Source: a virus
Direction: 5' to 3' (one strand)
Virus record (IMG/VR): IMGVR_UViG_3300039106_001163
Span: 1-43,831 of that record
DNA: 43,831 nucleotides
Shown here: positions 20,992-29,112 of the stretch, in pieces
Position numbering within the stretch: the first letter of the stretch is position 1
Layout: the number at the start of each line of letters is the position of its first letter
The notes under the pieces: generated by a model
What the model saw: only the letters and a program-made list of their open reading frames with translations
What the model was told of the DNA's origin: nothing
Databases searched by the model: none
Position numbers and translations under genes: made by a program

Positions 20992-21558
20992 ATGCAAGTG
21001 GTGATTTTAGGACAGCAAGGCAGTCTTGCTGTCGCTTTATCTAATCATTTAACAAATACTCATTCTGTTAAATCTATTGGTAAAGAAGAATCTGATTTTT
21101 TATCAAAGCAGTCAGTTATTGCACTTGCAAATAAAATATACAATAATGATGTAATTATTTCTTGTGCAGGTTCTTATAATGCATTAGATTCATGGGATAC
21201 TATTACTATTAATGCAGTTGCTCCTATGTTATTAATAGAACATTTAATTAAATTAAAATCTACAGCTCATTTAATTTTAATCGGAAGTCATGGAGCGATG
21301 TGGACTAGTTGGCCCGGAATCTCGTTTGAAAGATTAACGTATAATGTTAGTAAAAAGACGTTGCAGGAATTTGGTACAGGTATAACTCATAGCCGTTGTT
21401 CTACTTTAAAAATATCAATCATAAATCTTAGTAAATTTGAAAGCCAATTGAATAATTTTTCTGGTGCTGCAATAACCGATATTGTCGATGTGGTTAATAA
21501 TATCATTAATAGTCCGTTGCCAGTTTTATTGTACGAACTTGACACTATACATGATTAA
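20992..21558 (+). CDS. Short-chain dehydrogenase/reductase (SDR)-like protein, 188 aa
   Basis: The Rossmann start V-V-I-L-G-Q-Q-G-S-L-A (3-13) replaces the usual TGxxxGxG with GxxG. S-C-A-G (57-60) stands for NNAG; I-L-I-G-S (95-99) carries a likely catalytic Ser99, and Y117-x3-K121 (YNVSK) completes the active site. At 188 residues it is short for the family (about 250), lacking the C-terminal substrate region. It would be an NAD(P)-dependent oxidoreductase of unknown substrate. Its stop lies inside the start of the radical SAM gene, so the two are coupled. Confidence 0.75.
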   Translation: MQVVILGQQGSLAVALSNHLTNTHSVKSIGKEESDFLSKQSVIALANKIYNNDVIISCAGSYNALDSWDTITINAVAPMLLIEHLIKLKSTAHLILIGSHGAMWTSWPGISFERLTYNVSKKTLQEFGTGITHSRCSTLKISIINLSKFESQLNNFSGAAITDIVDVVNNIINSPLPVLLYELDTIHD

Positions 21559-22639
21559 CCTATCAGAAATTCAACTTGAAATTACAACAAAATGTAATGC
21601 ACGTTGCCCACAATGTGTGAGAAATTATTTTGGATCGTATACATGGCCAACTATTCCTATCATCGATATGGATTTAGAATGGTTCAAAACTAGTCTATCG
21701 CTTGAGACCTGGAAAAACCTAAAACATATTAGATTTTGTGGTACATACGGAGAGCCTTGTATGCATCCTGATCTAATTAATTTAATTAAATGGATTAAAA
21801 CTGTTTCAAATGCTCGTATAACTATAAACACAAATGGCGGAATACGAACAAAATCTTGGTGGGCTGAACTAGCAACAGTTTTGTCACCCGAATGCGATAG
21901 AGTATATTTTGGTATCGATGGATTAGAAGATACTAATCATTTACATAGAATTGGAGTAAAATTCTCAAAAGTAATTAATAATGTAACTGCATTTAACAAG
22001 GCAGGTGGTATTTCAATTTGGGCATTTTTAGTATTTCGACACAACGAACACCAAATTGATGAAGCACGTAATATGTCGATAGACATCGGATGTAATTCGT
22101 TTGGAGTTAAATCTACTTCTAGGTTTGTTGATAAACAACATAAATTAGTCGATAACACTCCGGTAGTAGATGCAAACCAACATATCTTATATTTTCTCAA
22201 ACCAACTACATTATCTAATTATAAAAATAATGGATATGTCGATATTAAATCAAATACAGATTATGCGCAAGCATTAAAAACAACTAAAATTTCATGTGTA
22301 GCAAAAGCAGAAAATGCTATATATATTTCAGCCGAAGGTGATGTTTTTCCATGTGGCTGGTTAGCTGATAGATTATACGGAGCAGAAGCAGAAGGACATA
22401 AAGATCATTTTACTATTATGTCAATGATTTCTAGTATCGGCGGTAAGGAAAAAATTAATCTTCATTATACAGCAATTGATGATATAGTTTCTGGTATTTG
22501 GTTTCAAAAAATAGCAGAATCTTGGAAAAATAATTCAATTGAACGATGCGCACATCAATGCGGTGGAATTAATTCACTTAATATTGAATCTGTGGCTAAA
22601 TTATCTGCAACCTGGAAAAACTTAAATAAGGAGTATTAA
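21551..22639 (+). CDS. Radical SAM protein with SPASM-like C-terminus, 362 aa
   Basis: C15-x3-C19-x2-C22 (CNARCPQC) binds the 4Fe-4S cluster that cleaves S-adenosylmethionine; the core continues with G-T-Y-G-E-P and INTNGG. C249, C268 (G-D-V-F-P-C-G-W), C333 and C337 form a SPASM-like set for an extra cluster. Relatives act in peptide or sugar modification and cofactor synthesis; the substrate here is unknown. The start at 21551 is chosen because it directly precedes the conserved domain and overlaps the SDR stop; the longer frame would run far into that gene. Confidence 0.8.
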   Translation: MINLSEIQLEITTKCNARCPQCVRNYFGSYTWPTIPIIDMDLEWFKTSLSLETWKNLKHIRFCGTYGEPCMHPDLINLIKWIKTVSNARITINTNGGIRTKSWWAELATVLSPECDRVYFGIDGLEDTNHLHRIGVKFSKVINNVTAFNKAGGISIWAFLVFRHNEHQIDEARNMSIDIGCNSFGVKSTSRFVDKQHKLVDNTPVVDANQHILYFLKPTTLSNYKNNGYVDIKSNTDYAQALKTTKISCVAKAENAIYISAEGDVFPCGWLADRLYGAEAEGHKDHFTIMSMISSIGGKEKINLHYTAIDDIVSGIWFQKIAESWKNNSIERCAHQCGGINSLNIESVAKLSATWKNLNKEY

Positions 22640-22642
22640 ATA

Positions 22643-22807
22643 ATGACAACAAAACACCCAGATCCAAAATTACATCAATATATCAGTTTTGCCAAAAGTA
22701 CGTTACGCATCTTGGCAGGTTGGTTTTTATGTGCTAATATATTAATAAGTGCCGGAGTATTGTTTATTGTAGCGGAATTATTAGGTATTTTAGAAGAATT
22801 AGTATGA
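22643..22807 (+). CDS. Small membrane protein, 54 aa
   Basis: AAGGAG lies about 10 bases before the ATG. The first 22 residues are soluble (K-H-P-D-P-K-L-H-Q-Y), then a hydrophobic helix at about 23-46 (ILAGWFLCANILISAGVLFI) and a short acidic end. The pattern 'K-H-P...Y..F.KS..RI.AG...L..G...I.AE.LGI.EE' is familiar from small phage membrane proteins without known role. Confidence 0.65.
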   Translation: MTTKHPDPKLHQYISFAKSTLRILAGWFLCANILISAGVLFIVAELLGILEELV

Positions 22808-22836
22808 GTATTAGTGTTAAACGAAAAGGAAATTAA

Positions 22837-23766
22837 ATGGCAATAACGCAACTTTGGGTAGAGAAATTTCGCCCAGCAGACATCGAGGGATATGTATTCC
22901 GCGACGAAGCACAACGTGAACAAGTTAAGCAATGGATTAAGGAAGGTGCAATACCTCACTTACTATTCTCTGGTTCAGCAGGCATCGGTAAAACAACATT
23001 AGCCAAGATTCTTATTACTGCGTTAAATGTTGATGAGTATGATATTTTACAAATCAATGCGTCACGTGATAATGGTGTGGACTTTATTAGAACACGTATC
23101 GAAGGCTTTGTAAGCACAATGCCGTTTGGTAAGTTTAAAATTGTTCTATTGGACGAAGCTGATTACTTGAGTCCGGGTGCGCAGGCAGTGTTACGTGGGC
23201 TAATGGAAACATACAGTGATACAGCACGTTTTATTATGACCTGTAACTATCCACACAAAATTATCCCAGCGTTACATTCACGTTGTCAGGGTTTTCATAT
23301 TGAGAAAGTTGACCATACAGAGTTTACTGCACGTGCGGCAACTGTGTTAGTGACAGAAGGTGTGGACTTTGACTTAGATACATTAGATTCTTACGTAAAG
23401 GCCACTTACCCGGATCTACGTAAGTGTTTAAACTTACTGCAAATGAACAGTACCGATAATAAACTTAAGGCGCCAAGCGAAACTGGTACAGGTACAAGTG
23501 ATTACAAACTTGCAATGATTGATTTGTTTAAACATGGCAAGATTCGCGAAGCACGTAAACTGCTTTGCGAGCAGGCTCGTCCAGAAGAAATGGATGAAAT
23601 TATCTCTTGGGCATATAACAATTTGAGTCTATGGAGCAAAACCGACGAAGGACAAGACGAAGCAATCTTAGTTATTCGTAAAGCCGCAGTTAATGCGCCA
23701 CTTGTTGCAGATCATGAAATTAACCTTAGCGCAATGATGATTGAACTTTCACAGGTGACACAATAA
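22837..23766 (+). CDS. 44: Sliding-clamp loader ATPase, T4 gp44-like, 309 aa
   Basis: Loads the polymerase clamp onto primed DNA. L-W-V-E-K-F-R-P (6-13) is the RFC-box start, Walker A G-S-A-G-I-G-K-T is at 46-53, the Walker B DEAD box at 106-109, and the S-R-C arginine finger at 148-150. The C-terminal helical collar follows (about 235-309). Length and motifs fit T4 gp44 (319). The small partner gp62 is not visible nearby. AAAAGGAAA precedes the ATG. Confidence 0.9.
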   Translation: MAITQLWVEKFRPADIEGYVFRDEAQREQVKQWIKEGAIPHLLFSGSAGIGKTTLAKILITALNVDEYDILQINASRDNGVDFIRTRIEGFVSTMPFGKFKIVLLDEADYLSPGAQAVLRGLMETYSDTARFIMTCNYPHKIIPALHSRCQGFHIEKVDHTEFTARAATVLVTEGVDFDLDTLDSYVKATYPDLRKCLNLLQMNSTDNKLKAPSETGTGTSDYKLAMIDLFKHGKIREARKLLCEQARPEEMDEIISWAYNNLSLWSKTDEGQDEAILVIRKAAVNAPLVADHEINLSAMMIELSQVTQ

Positions 23767-24065
23767 TGGCAGATAAAAGCATTTACTTAATTGCAAAGTA
23801 CACAGGGCAACCTAAAGACCCTTCACAAACTAAAATAGCGGGTTATATGAAAAATCCTGCTAATATCGAATATGAAGAGCAAGTGTACATCACCCGTGGA
23901 TTGCATAATAAACAGCTCACAAATCAAGTGATTTTGAACCTAACTGAAGCCAAAATCATCAAAAACACCTTCAAAAATGCCAATAATTTTGAAGAGCTAT
24001 TCACACACTATTATGATGGCTATGCTGAATATATCGATGATGCTGTTACTTCACTAAACACTTGA
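23766..24065 (+). CDS. Conserved phage protein next to the clamp loader, 99 aa
   Basis: Shares one base with the clamp-loader stop (TAATG). Y-L-I-A-K-Y-T-G-Q-P-K-D (7-18), G-Y-M-K-N-P-A-N-I-E-Y-E-E-Q-V (26-40) and V-I-L-N-L-T-E-A-K-I-I-K-N (54-66) are conserved-looking blocks seen in other phages. It is in the place where gp62 lies in T4 but is about half the length of gp62 and shows no clear likeness. Function unknown. Confidence 0.7.
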   Translation: MADKSIYLIAKYTGQPKDPSQTKIAGYMKNPANIEYEEQVYITRGLHNKQLTNQVILNLTEAKIIKNTFKNANNFEELFTHYYDGYAEYIDDAVTSLNT

Positions 24066-24090
24066 CAAACACTAATAATGAATGTATAAT
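24062..24090 (+). promoter_or_regulatory. Consensus sigma70 promoter
   Basis: TTGACA (24062-24067), 17 bp ending ATG, TATAAT (24085-24090), then ACACTTA, the same downstream sequence as at 12018. The TGA inside TTGACA is the stop of the preceding gene. It drives the three genes 24116-25051. Confidence 0.8.
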
Positions 24091-24115
24091 ACACTTAATT
24101 AATAAGGAGTATGAT

Positions 24116-24292
24116 ATGAAAACATTATTAAATTGGTTGTTTAAAAAGAAAGAAACCTACAAGATAGACGAAGGACTTGAGTTTATTGTGCATATCTATA
24201 ACACAGATGGCTCAGTTGCAAGAACATTAACTTTCGAATCACGTGCAGAACAGTTAGCATGTACAAATCAGCTTGATGAGATGGGTGTATGA
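24116..24292 (+). CDS. Small phage protein, 58 aa
   Basis: The start at 24116 is set by AAGGAG five or so bases upstream and by the promoter at 24062-24090; the longer in-frame ATG at 24062 lies inside the -35. The basic hydrophobic N-terminus (MKTLLNWLFKKK) may be an amphipathic membrane-binding helix; the rest has beta-strand character (EFIVHIYNTDGSVARTLTF). Overlaps the next gene by 4 bp. Function unknown. Confidence 0.65.
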   Translation: MKTLLNWLFKKKETYKIDEGLEFIVHIYNTDGSVARTLTFESRAEQLACTNQLDEMGV

Positions 24293-24462
24293 AAAAACTA
24301 ATAGCATGGATTCGCAACTTGTTTGATACTAGAACAGAGTATGAAAAACAAGAAAGAGCGAAATCACTTGAAAGTATCAGAAAACTAGAAAAAACACATC
24401 ACATCTACGTTGGTAGACGCGGCAGTGTATCAATCATCAAAAAAGGCAAAGATGAGTTATAA
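24289..24462 (+). CDS. Small basic phage protein, 57 aa
   Basis: Starts within the previous stop (ATGA). MKKLIAWIRNLFDTR resembles the amphipathic N-terminus of the gene before it. A charged helix (EYEKQERAKSLESIRKLEK) and a beta-like end (IYVGRRGSVSIIKKG) follow. Its end overlaps the HAD gene start by 11 bp. No family recognised. Confidence 0.6.
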   Translation: MKKLIAWIRNLFDTRTEYEKQERAKSLESIRKLEKTHHIYVGRRGSVSIIKKGKDEL

Positions 24463-25051
24463 AGATAAAAAAATTATTTTAACAGATTGCGACGGCGTCT
24501 GTCTTGACTGGGAGTATGCGTTTGCAGTATGGATGCAAGAACGTGGATATGTGCTTAAAGAAGATGCAAAGCTCACATACTACATTCACTTAATGTATAA
24601 TAACCTTGAACATGACGAAAGTAAGAAGTTAGTACGCTTGTTTAATGAAAGTGCAGCTATGGGCTTTGTACCAGCTCTACGTGACGCTGTGTACTATGTT
24701 AAACGTCTACACGAAGAATATGGCTATGTGTTTCACTGTATTACAAGCATAAGCAAAGATGTTAATGCGCAAAAGTTACGTACAATGAATCTTCATAAAT
24801 TGTTTGGTGCTAATGCATTTGAAGAAATTGTTTGCTTAGATACAGGTGCAGATAAAGATGAAGCACTTGAGAAGTATAGAGATAGTGGTCTCTTTTGGAT
24901 TGAAGACAAAATTTCAAATGCAGACTTGGGTCATGCAATTGGGTTAAAATCGATATTGTTTGAACATGGGCACAACATGCATCATAAGTGCCCATATCCT
25001 GTAGTTAAGAACTGGAAAGAAATCTTTAGGTTAATTACCCATTCGGATTAG
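24452..25051 (+). CDS. HAD-superfamily phosphatase-like protein, 199 aa
   Basis: Motif I I-I-L-T-D-C-D-G-V (8-16) gives nucleophile D12 and acid D14; motif II T98/S99 in C-I-T-S-I-S; motif III probably K135; motif IV W-I-E-D (149-152). The order and the short cap recall 5'(3')-deoxyribonucleotidases, so nucleotide dephosphorylation is a reasonable guess. The start MSYKDKK at 24452 is chosen over 24410, where the frame is poorly coding. The 3' end overlaps the convergent PhoH gene by 17 bp. Confidence 0.75.
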   Translation: MSYKDKKIILTDCDGVCLDWEYAFAVWMQERGYVLKEDAKLTYYIHLMYNNLEHDESKKLVRLFNESAAMGFVPALRDAVYYVKRLHEEYGYVFHCITSISKDVNAQKLRTMNLHKLFGANAFEEIVCLDTGADKDEALEKYRDSGLFWIEDKISNADLGHAIGLKSILFEHGHNMHHKCPYPVVKNWKEIFRLITHSD

Positions 25052-25814
25052 CATCGTTCCACATTTCTTCAGCAATAATAAATTCACGAACAAAACCACT
25101 GCGTACAATATCATCGTGGTTAAAGTACACACTACGGAATGATGGTATCATAGCCGCAATCTTTACAAACTTAGCAAAGCCACTGATATCATTCTTTTTA
25201 CGATGTAAATCGTTTTGTGCAATATCGCCACAGTAGATAAGTTTAGAATGTTGCCCAACACGTGTTGCTACGGTAGCTAGTTCTTCATAGTTTGCATTTT
25301 GAAATTCATCAAAGATAACAATACTGTTATCCCATGTTACACCACGAATGTTACCTGTAGTGTGAAATTCTACAATGCCTGCTTCTTTTAAGAATCTATA
25401 CTGATTTGTTTTTTTGAATAAATCATTAAACAGTTGTGTATAAGGCAATTCGTAAATCGCATTCTTTTCTTCTTGCGTACCAGGCACATATCCTTGCTCT
25501 CGAGCTTGTACCGCACTACGTACAATAATTATTTTCTCATATCCATTAACTTTGTCGAGTACATCACACAATGAAAGATATAATGCAATAAAACTTTTGC
25601 CCGACCCAGCCGACCCAGCTAATATCATAGAATAGTCATCATTCCACATATCAAAGACTCTTTGTTGGTTTATTGTTTTTGGGCTTACACTTACTAAATC
25701 ATGACTTGAAAATTTCTTTTGGTTGTATGCTGTTGGTATTGGTATTGGGTTGGTATCTATAAATCTTACAAATTCACGTGCTTTTGTACTGGTATTGCTT
25801 CTGCGTTTTGTCAT
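25035..25814 (-). CDS. phoH: PhoH-like ATPase, 259 aa
   Basis: Walker A G-S-A-G-S-G-K-S at 67-74 and Walker B I-V-I-F-D-E at 165-170; RSAVQAREQGYVPGTQEEK (99-117) is a hallmark of the PhoH/RhlB-type NTPase family. PhoH is common in marine phages; its exact job, possibly RNA-related, is unsettled. The N-terminal 45 residues are basic and not part of the core. It lies alone on the minus strand, converging with the HAD gene. Confidence 0.9.
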   Translation of the reverse strand: MTKRRSNTSTKAREFVRFIDTNPIPIPTAYNQKKFSSHDLVSVSPKTINQQRVFDMWNDDYSMILAGSAGSGKSFIALYLSLCDVLDKVNGYEKIIIVRSAVQAREQGYVPGTQEEKNAIYELPYTQLFNDLFKKTNQYRFLKEAGIVEFHTTGNIRGVTWDNSIVIFDEFQNANYEELATVATRVGQHSKLIYCGDIAQNDLHRKKNDISGFAKFVKIAAMIPSFRSVYFNHDDIVRSGFVREFIIAEEMWNDANPNG

Positions 25815-26123
25815 AGTTCACCATTGTTAGTTAAGTAGTTATTAATCGTGCGGTGTGGTAAATGTTACGCCACTGTTAATTAAAGGTCGTTGGATAATTA
25901 ATATGTGTTTGCGAATACAGTATAGTGCATAGTGTAATTGAGACTGTCTGAATATGCCTTCTTGTAGTGTCAGTGTATTTTAACCATTGTCGTCTGAGTA
26001 TACAATTTATTAAACTTATGCTTGTTTCTGTATTACTTGTTCTCCTATATTAAATTTATTTAAGCATAAGAAAATGGTTGAAAGTACACAGTTATGTCTG
26101 AGATTTAATTACTAAATACTGAG
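25815..26123. other. 309-bp intergenic stretch without a recognised gene
   Basis: No open frame of useful length, tRNA-like fold or convincing promoter was seen on either strand. It contains an inverted repeat, CTTATGCTT (26015-26023) and AAGCATAAG (26062-26070), 38 bases apart, and on the minus strand a GGAGAACAAG not followed by an ATG. It may hold a small RNA, the PhoH control region or a decayed gene. Confidence 0.5.
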
Positions 26124-26639
26124 CTAAGTTGTCCACTCGGCATAAATTCGATTACCAGTATCCCACCGTACCTCGACTAATTTATATCCAAACTGATCAG
26201 CAAGCTCTACATGTTTTTCTATAGTCCACGGATAGAAGTTAATGTCTTTACATTGTTCATTATTGTGGTCGGCAATACCAGGATTACAGCGCCAATATAT
26301 TCTACTTTTAGGTTTAAGACAATTAACTACACATGTAATTTGATTTAATATAGTTTCTTCCGAGCCAAAGTTAATACTACCCAAGCAAAATGCTACATCA
26401 AATTTGATATCATTTCTAAAATGTTCTATCGATACTTTAAAATCTGCATTATCATTTGCTGGATCTATACCAACTAAAAACGGAATCCGTTGTTTAAATT
26501 CATTAAATCCACAACCTACATCTAATACTAATTCCTTATGGTTGACTTTATCTACTAATGCCCACCCCGAGTATTTGTATTGATTTATGTTGCTTTTCCA
26601 TACGGTACTAAAATAATTATTAAGTGCTGTTATATTCAT
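26124..26639 (-). CDS. Class I SAM-dependent methyltransferase, 171 aa
   Basis: Motif I V-L-D-V-G-C-G (38-44) and G-I-D-P (57-60) give the SAM site; F-D-V-A-F-C-L-G-S-I-N (about 80-90) is motif IV-like, followed by a helix and beta strands to the end. It is short for the fold with no extra domain, so the target (small molecule, sugar, protein or nucleic acid) cannot be told. It starts 12 bp from the divergent gene at 26652, so any promoters overlap the two gene starts. Confidence 0.75.
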   Translation of the reverse strand: MNITALNNYFSTVWKSNINQYKYSGWALVDKVNHKELVLDVGCGFNEFKQRIPFLVGIDPANDNADFKVSIEHFRNDIKFDVAFCLGSINFGSEETILNQITCVVNCLKPKSRIYWRCNPGIADHNNEQCKDINFYPWTIEKHVELADQFGYKLVEVRWDTGNRIYAEWTT

Positions 26640-26651
26640 ATAATTACTTAT

Positions 26652-27533
26652 ATGAAGAACATTTGTGTAATATATAATGGTGGAAATTATGGTACATTTA
26701 TTGAATGGTGTTTAAATTATTTCAGTGATTTAACATTTGATGAAACCTTGCCATTTACTTCTTCCGGTGATTCTCATAAATTTAAAGGAAATAATTTAGG
26801 CGATTTTGCTGGGTGTGTAAATTATATACAATCATCTAATAATTATTCATTTGTTAGGGTGCATCCAAAAACAAAAATAGATGAGGATATAATCCATAAT
26901 TTACAATATATTAATCGATGGTTTAATAAAATAATTTATATCAATCAGACCAGGAACGATATGGCCTGGAGCATCAATAATAAATTTGAAAAAATTTATC
27001 CCAACAGATGGCTTGCACACAATGAATTAACAATCTTATCCGATATACAGCGATGGAACGTAGATAGCTTAGATAAAATGACAATTTGGGAAAAACGTGA
27101 ATTTATGTCGTTAAATAGCTACCCGCAACATGTATCAGAATCTGAATTAGAAAAATCTCATCAGATTCGACTTGAATTTAACAATTTTCATTTCATTGAT
27201 TTGACAGCACTGCGAGATAATTTTAAAAATGAAATACTTTCATTATTAGAATATTGTCAACTTACTGCGGTACGTGTTGATAAAATGCAATATGTTTATG
27301 ATCATTGGATAAAATGTCAACATCATTGCAACAAAGATCAATTAATTAAAGTAATTGTTAATTCTATTTTAAATAATAATTATTACGATTGGTCAGCTTA
27401 TAATTTAACATTAGTCGATGAAGCCTTGATACAATATTATCTCAGAGAACAACATATAGAAATTAAATGTTATAATTTAAATATATTTCCAACAACTACA
27501 ACCAAATTAAAAGAATACTTATATAATGTCTAA
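26652..27533 (+). CDS. Phage protein, possibly sulfotransferase-related, 293 aa
   Basis: The start MKNICVIYNGGNYGTFIEWCLNYFS at 26652 is chosen because it opens with a beta strand and Gly-rich turn and clears the divergent methyltransferase. G-N-Y-G-T-F-I-E-W (11-19) occupies the place of a nucleotide loop, and S-H-K-F-K-G and R-V-H-P-K-T occur later. The middle (I-Y-I-N-Q-T-R-N) and W-E-K-R-E-F-M-S are helical. It has the plan of long uncharacterised phage proteins near sulfotransferase-like genes. No firm catalytic assignment. Confidence 0.6.
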   Translation: MKNICVIYNGGNYGTFIEWCLNYFSDLTFDETLPFTSSGDSHKFKGNNLGDFAGCVNYIQSSNNYSFVRVHPKTKIDEDIIHNLQYINRWFNKIIYINQTRNDMAWSINNKFEKIYPNRWLAHNELTILSDIQRWNVDSLDKMTIWEKREFMSLNSYPQHVSESELEKSHQIRLEFNNFHFIDLTALRDNFKNEILSLLEYCQLTAVRVDKMQYVYDHWIKCQHHCNKDQLIKVIVNSILNNNYYDWSAYNLTLVDEALIQYYLREQHIEIKCYNLNIFPTTTTKLKEYLYNV

Positions 27534-28110
27534 TTTACCTAATTACATATTCTTCACTGGTGTGCCCGGATCACGGTGGAGTGGTATTGCGCAAGTACTA
27601 GAGTCGATACCAGGCATGAATACAAGTGATCGCACACCAGCACGTACATACAGTCATCATAGTTACACAGGGCATGTCGGTGCATACTTTGGCCGCGACA
27701 TGGAGTTTGATACTATGTTAGATGCAGCGCACATAAACAGTGCATGGACTACAAAGGGTGGTACTAAGTTAGTTAAAAGTCATGATTGGGCATATAAGTT
27801 ACAAGAAATTAAAGATGCATTCCCTGATGCGTGGATTATGCTTGTCTATCGCCCAGATATGAGTAGTTATGCTTGGTGGCACGAAGCCGGAGGATTTCAA
27901 ATTAAGTATCCTTGCTATGATGCATACAAGAACAGCCCGACTATGCTCGGAGAAATAATAGCACAGAATTCTGCTATACTCGAGTTTGGTATGATAAATA
28001 ATTGTAAGTGGGAATACTTTACATCCGGGTGGATTAAAGAAAATTTCAATGCAGATATCAATGTAACTAACATCTGGCCAGATATATTAGTTACATTAAT
28101 TAAATTATAA
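27526..28110 (+). CDS. Sulfotransferase-like P-loop protein, 194 aa
   Basis: I-F-F-T-G-V-P-G-S-R-W-S (8-19) resembles the 5'-phosphosulfate loop of PAPS-dependent sulfotransferases, with K-L-V-K-S-H-D-W near 82-89 and W-I-M-L-V-Y-R-P-D-M-S-S (about 104-115) as the 3'-phosphate-binding strand, Arg and Ser. The family transfers sulfate from PAPS to sugars, small molecules or Tyr. At 194 residues it is short, so it may bind substrate without full activity. It overlaps the preceding gene by 8 bp. Confidence 0.65.
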   Translation: MSNLPNYIFFTGVPGSRWSGIAQVLESIPGMNTSDRTPARTYSHHSYTGHVGAYFGRDMEFDTMLDAAHINSAWTTKGGTKLVKSHDWAYKLQEIKDAFPDAWIMLVYRPDMSSYAWWHEAGGFQIKYPCYDAYKNSPTMLGEIIAQNSAILEFGMINNCKWEYFTSGWIKENFNADINVTNIWPDILVTLIKL

Positions 28111-28127
28111 CGTTATAGGAAAATAAA

Positions 28128-28823
28128 ATGAACTCAAAACAATTTGTTGCTAAAATGGCACAAGACAACGAAGCACTTTTCAAAGCAAGTGAAATGCAAG
28201 TTGAAGCATATTTCAATAGTAACCCGACACAAGAGCAATTAGTAACACACTTTGTTGGCCGTATGGTTAATGAAAGAATGAATATGGTAGAGATTTCTAC
28301 TAAAGTTGCTAATATGCCTGCAGATGCAACAGCAGAATATTGTGCTCTAATCAGTAAACAAGCATTAGATGAAGCTAACCATTTCCGTATGGTGCGTGAT
28401 GTTATCGAACACATGACAGGCGAAACATTAGATGTTGCGGCTGCTATTGCAGATGAAGAAGCAAATCCAACTGCTAAAGGTGCTGTACTTTTAGAAAAAT
28501 ACGAAGCACAAAACGATCCATTGGCTTTAGCTGCGTATCAGTTCATTGCTGAAGGCCGTGCTGAACGTGTTTGGAATAAAATGGCTGATTGTATTCAAGA
28601 CGAATTCATTGCAACAACATACGCTAAAATTGCTAAAGATGAAGGCTTCCACTCTCAGATTGGTGCACGTTCATTAGAACTATTGGCAACAGACGACGCT
28701 ACCCAAGCACGTGTTGAGCAAATTGCTCGTACAATGCGTGTGGATCTGTTTGCTGTATCATGTATGAACACAGTTGCATTACCAGAAGCTGCAAAATTAA
28801 TTGCCGATGCTTACAGCGCATAA
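28128..28823 (+). CDS. Ferritin-like di-iron protein, 231 aa
   Basis: A four-helix-bundle pattern with two E-x2-H pairs: D-E-A-N-H (E82, H85) and D-E-G-F-H (E172, H175), plus E49 or E55 and E142, giving the usual set of di-iron ligands. Relatives include MiaE-type, PaaA-type and other hydroxylase/oxidase di-iron proteins; storage ferritins differ. The oxidised substrate is unknown. It has its own ribosome-binding site (TAGGAAAA) and a strong terminator, so it reads like an independently controlled cargo gene. AT content is somewhat lower than in the neighbouring sulfotransferase-like genes. Confidence 0.75.
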   Translation: MNSKQFVAKMAQDNEALFKASEMQVEAYFNSNPTQEQLVTHFVGRMVNERMNMVEISTKVANMPADATAEYCALISKQALDEANHFRMVRDVIEHMTGETLDVAAAIADEEANPTAKGAVLLEKYEAQNDPLALAAYQFIAEGRAERVWNKMADCIQDEFIATTYAKIAKDEGFHSQIGARSLELLATDDATQARVEQIARTMRVDLFAVSCMNTVALPEAAKLIADAYSA

Positions 28824-28841
28824 TTAATAGTATAGTTTCGC

Positions 28842-28866
28842 AAAAGGGACTTAGGTCCCTTTTTTT
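28842..28866 (+). terminator. Rho-independent terminator after the ferritin-like gene
   Basis: AAAAGGGAC (28842-28850) pairs with GTCCCTTTT (28855-28863) around the loop TTAG, followed by more T. It ends 40 bp after the di-iron gene's stop and just before the next operon. Confidence 0.9.
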
Positions 28867-28881
28867 ATCTCTAGGATTTCG

Positions 28882-29112
28882 ATGAAAGATTATACAGTTA
28901 TAATCAAATGGTTCTCGGCAACAATGATTTTATGTGCTATGCCTTTACATATTTTAGGTATCACACCCTGGAATAGCATATTACAAATTATAGGTGCATG
29001 TGGGTGGGTTTATGTAGGTTTCAAATGGAAAGAAAAATCTCTTATTACTAACTTCTTACCACAGATTTTTATGATTATTGCTGGATTAATTTACTTTGCG
29101 TACTTCAAATGA
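28882..29112 (+). CDS. Small membrane protein (DUF6552-like), 76 aa
   Basis: Two or three hydrophobic segments (about 7-27, 32-47 and 57-74), with the conserved-looking G-I-T-P-W-N at 26-31 and V-G-F-K-W-K-E-K at 45-52. This resembles the small phage inner-membrane family DUF6552. The topology suggests both ends near the membrane faces. It is coupled to the amidotransferase gene by a 4-bp overlap. Function unknown. Confidence 0.6.
   Translation: MKDYTVIIKWFSATMILCAMPLHILGITPWNSILQIIGACGWVYVGFKWKEKSLITNFLPQIFMIIAGLIYFAYFK

Noticed and set aside
23766-24065. Possible gp62 clamp-loader subunit
   Set aside because: It holds the same place as gp62 but is about half its length and shows no recognisable gp62 feature.
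26580-26651. Longer N-terminus for the gene at 26652
   Set aside because: These 24 codons run into the divergent methyltransferase start and read as poorly coding; the conserved beta strand begins at 26652.
28106-28117. Perfect palindrome TATAACGTTATA as an operator
   Set aside because: It is short, AT-rich and overlaps a stop codon region; no second copy was found, so chance is likely.
28100-28414. Minus-strand 104-codon frame opposite the ferritin-like gene
   Set aside because: It is antisense to a gene with clear di-iron ligands and has no supporting motif or start context.
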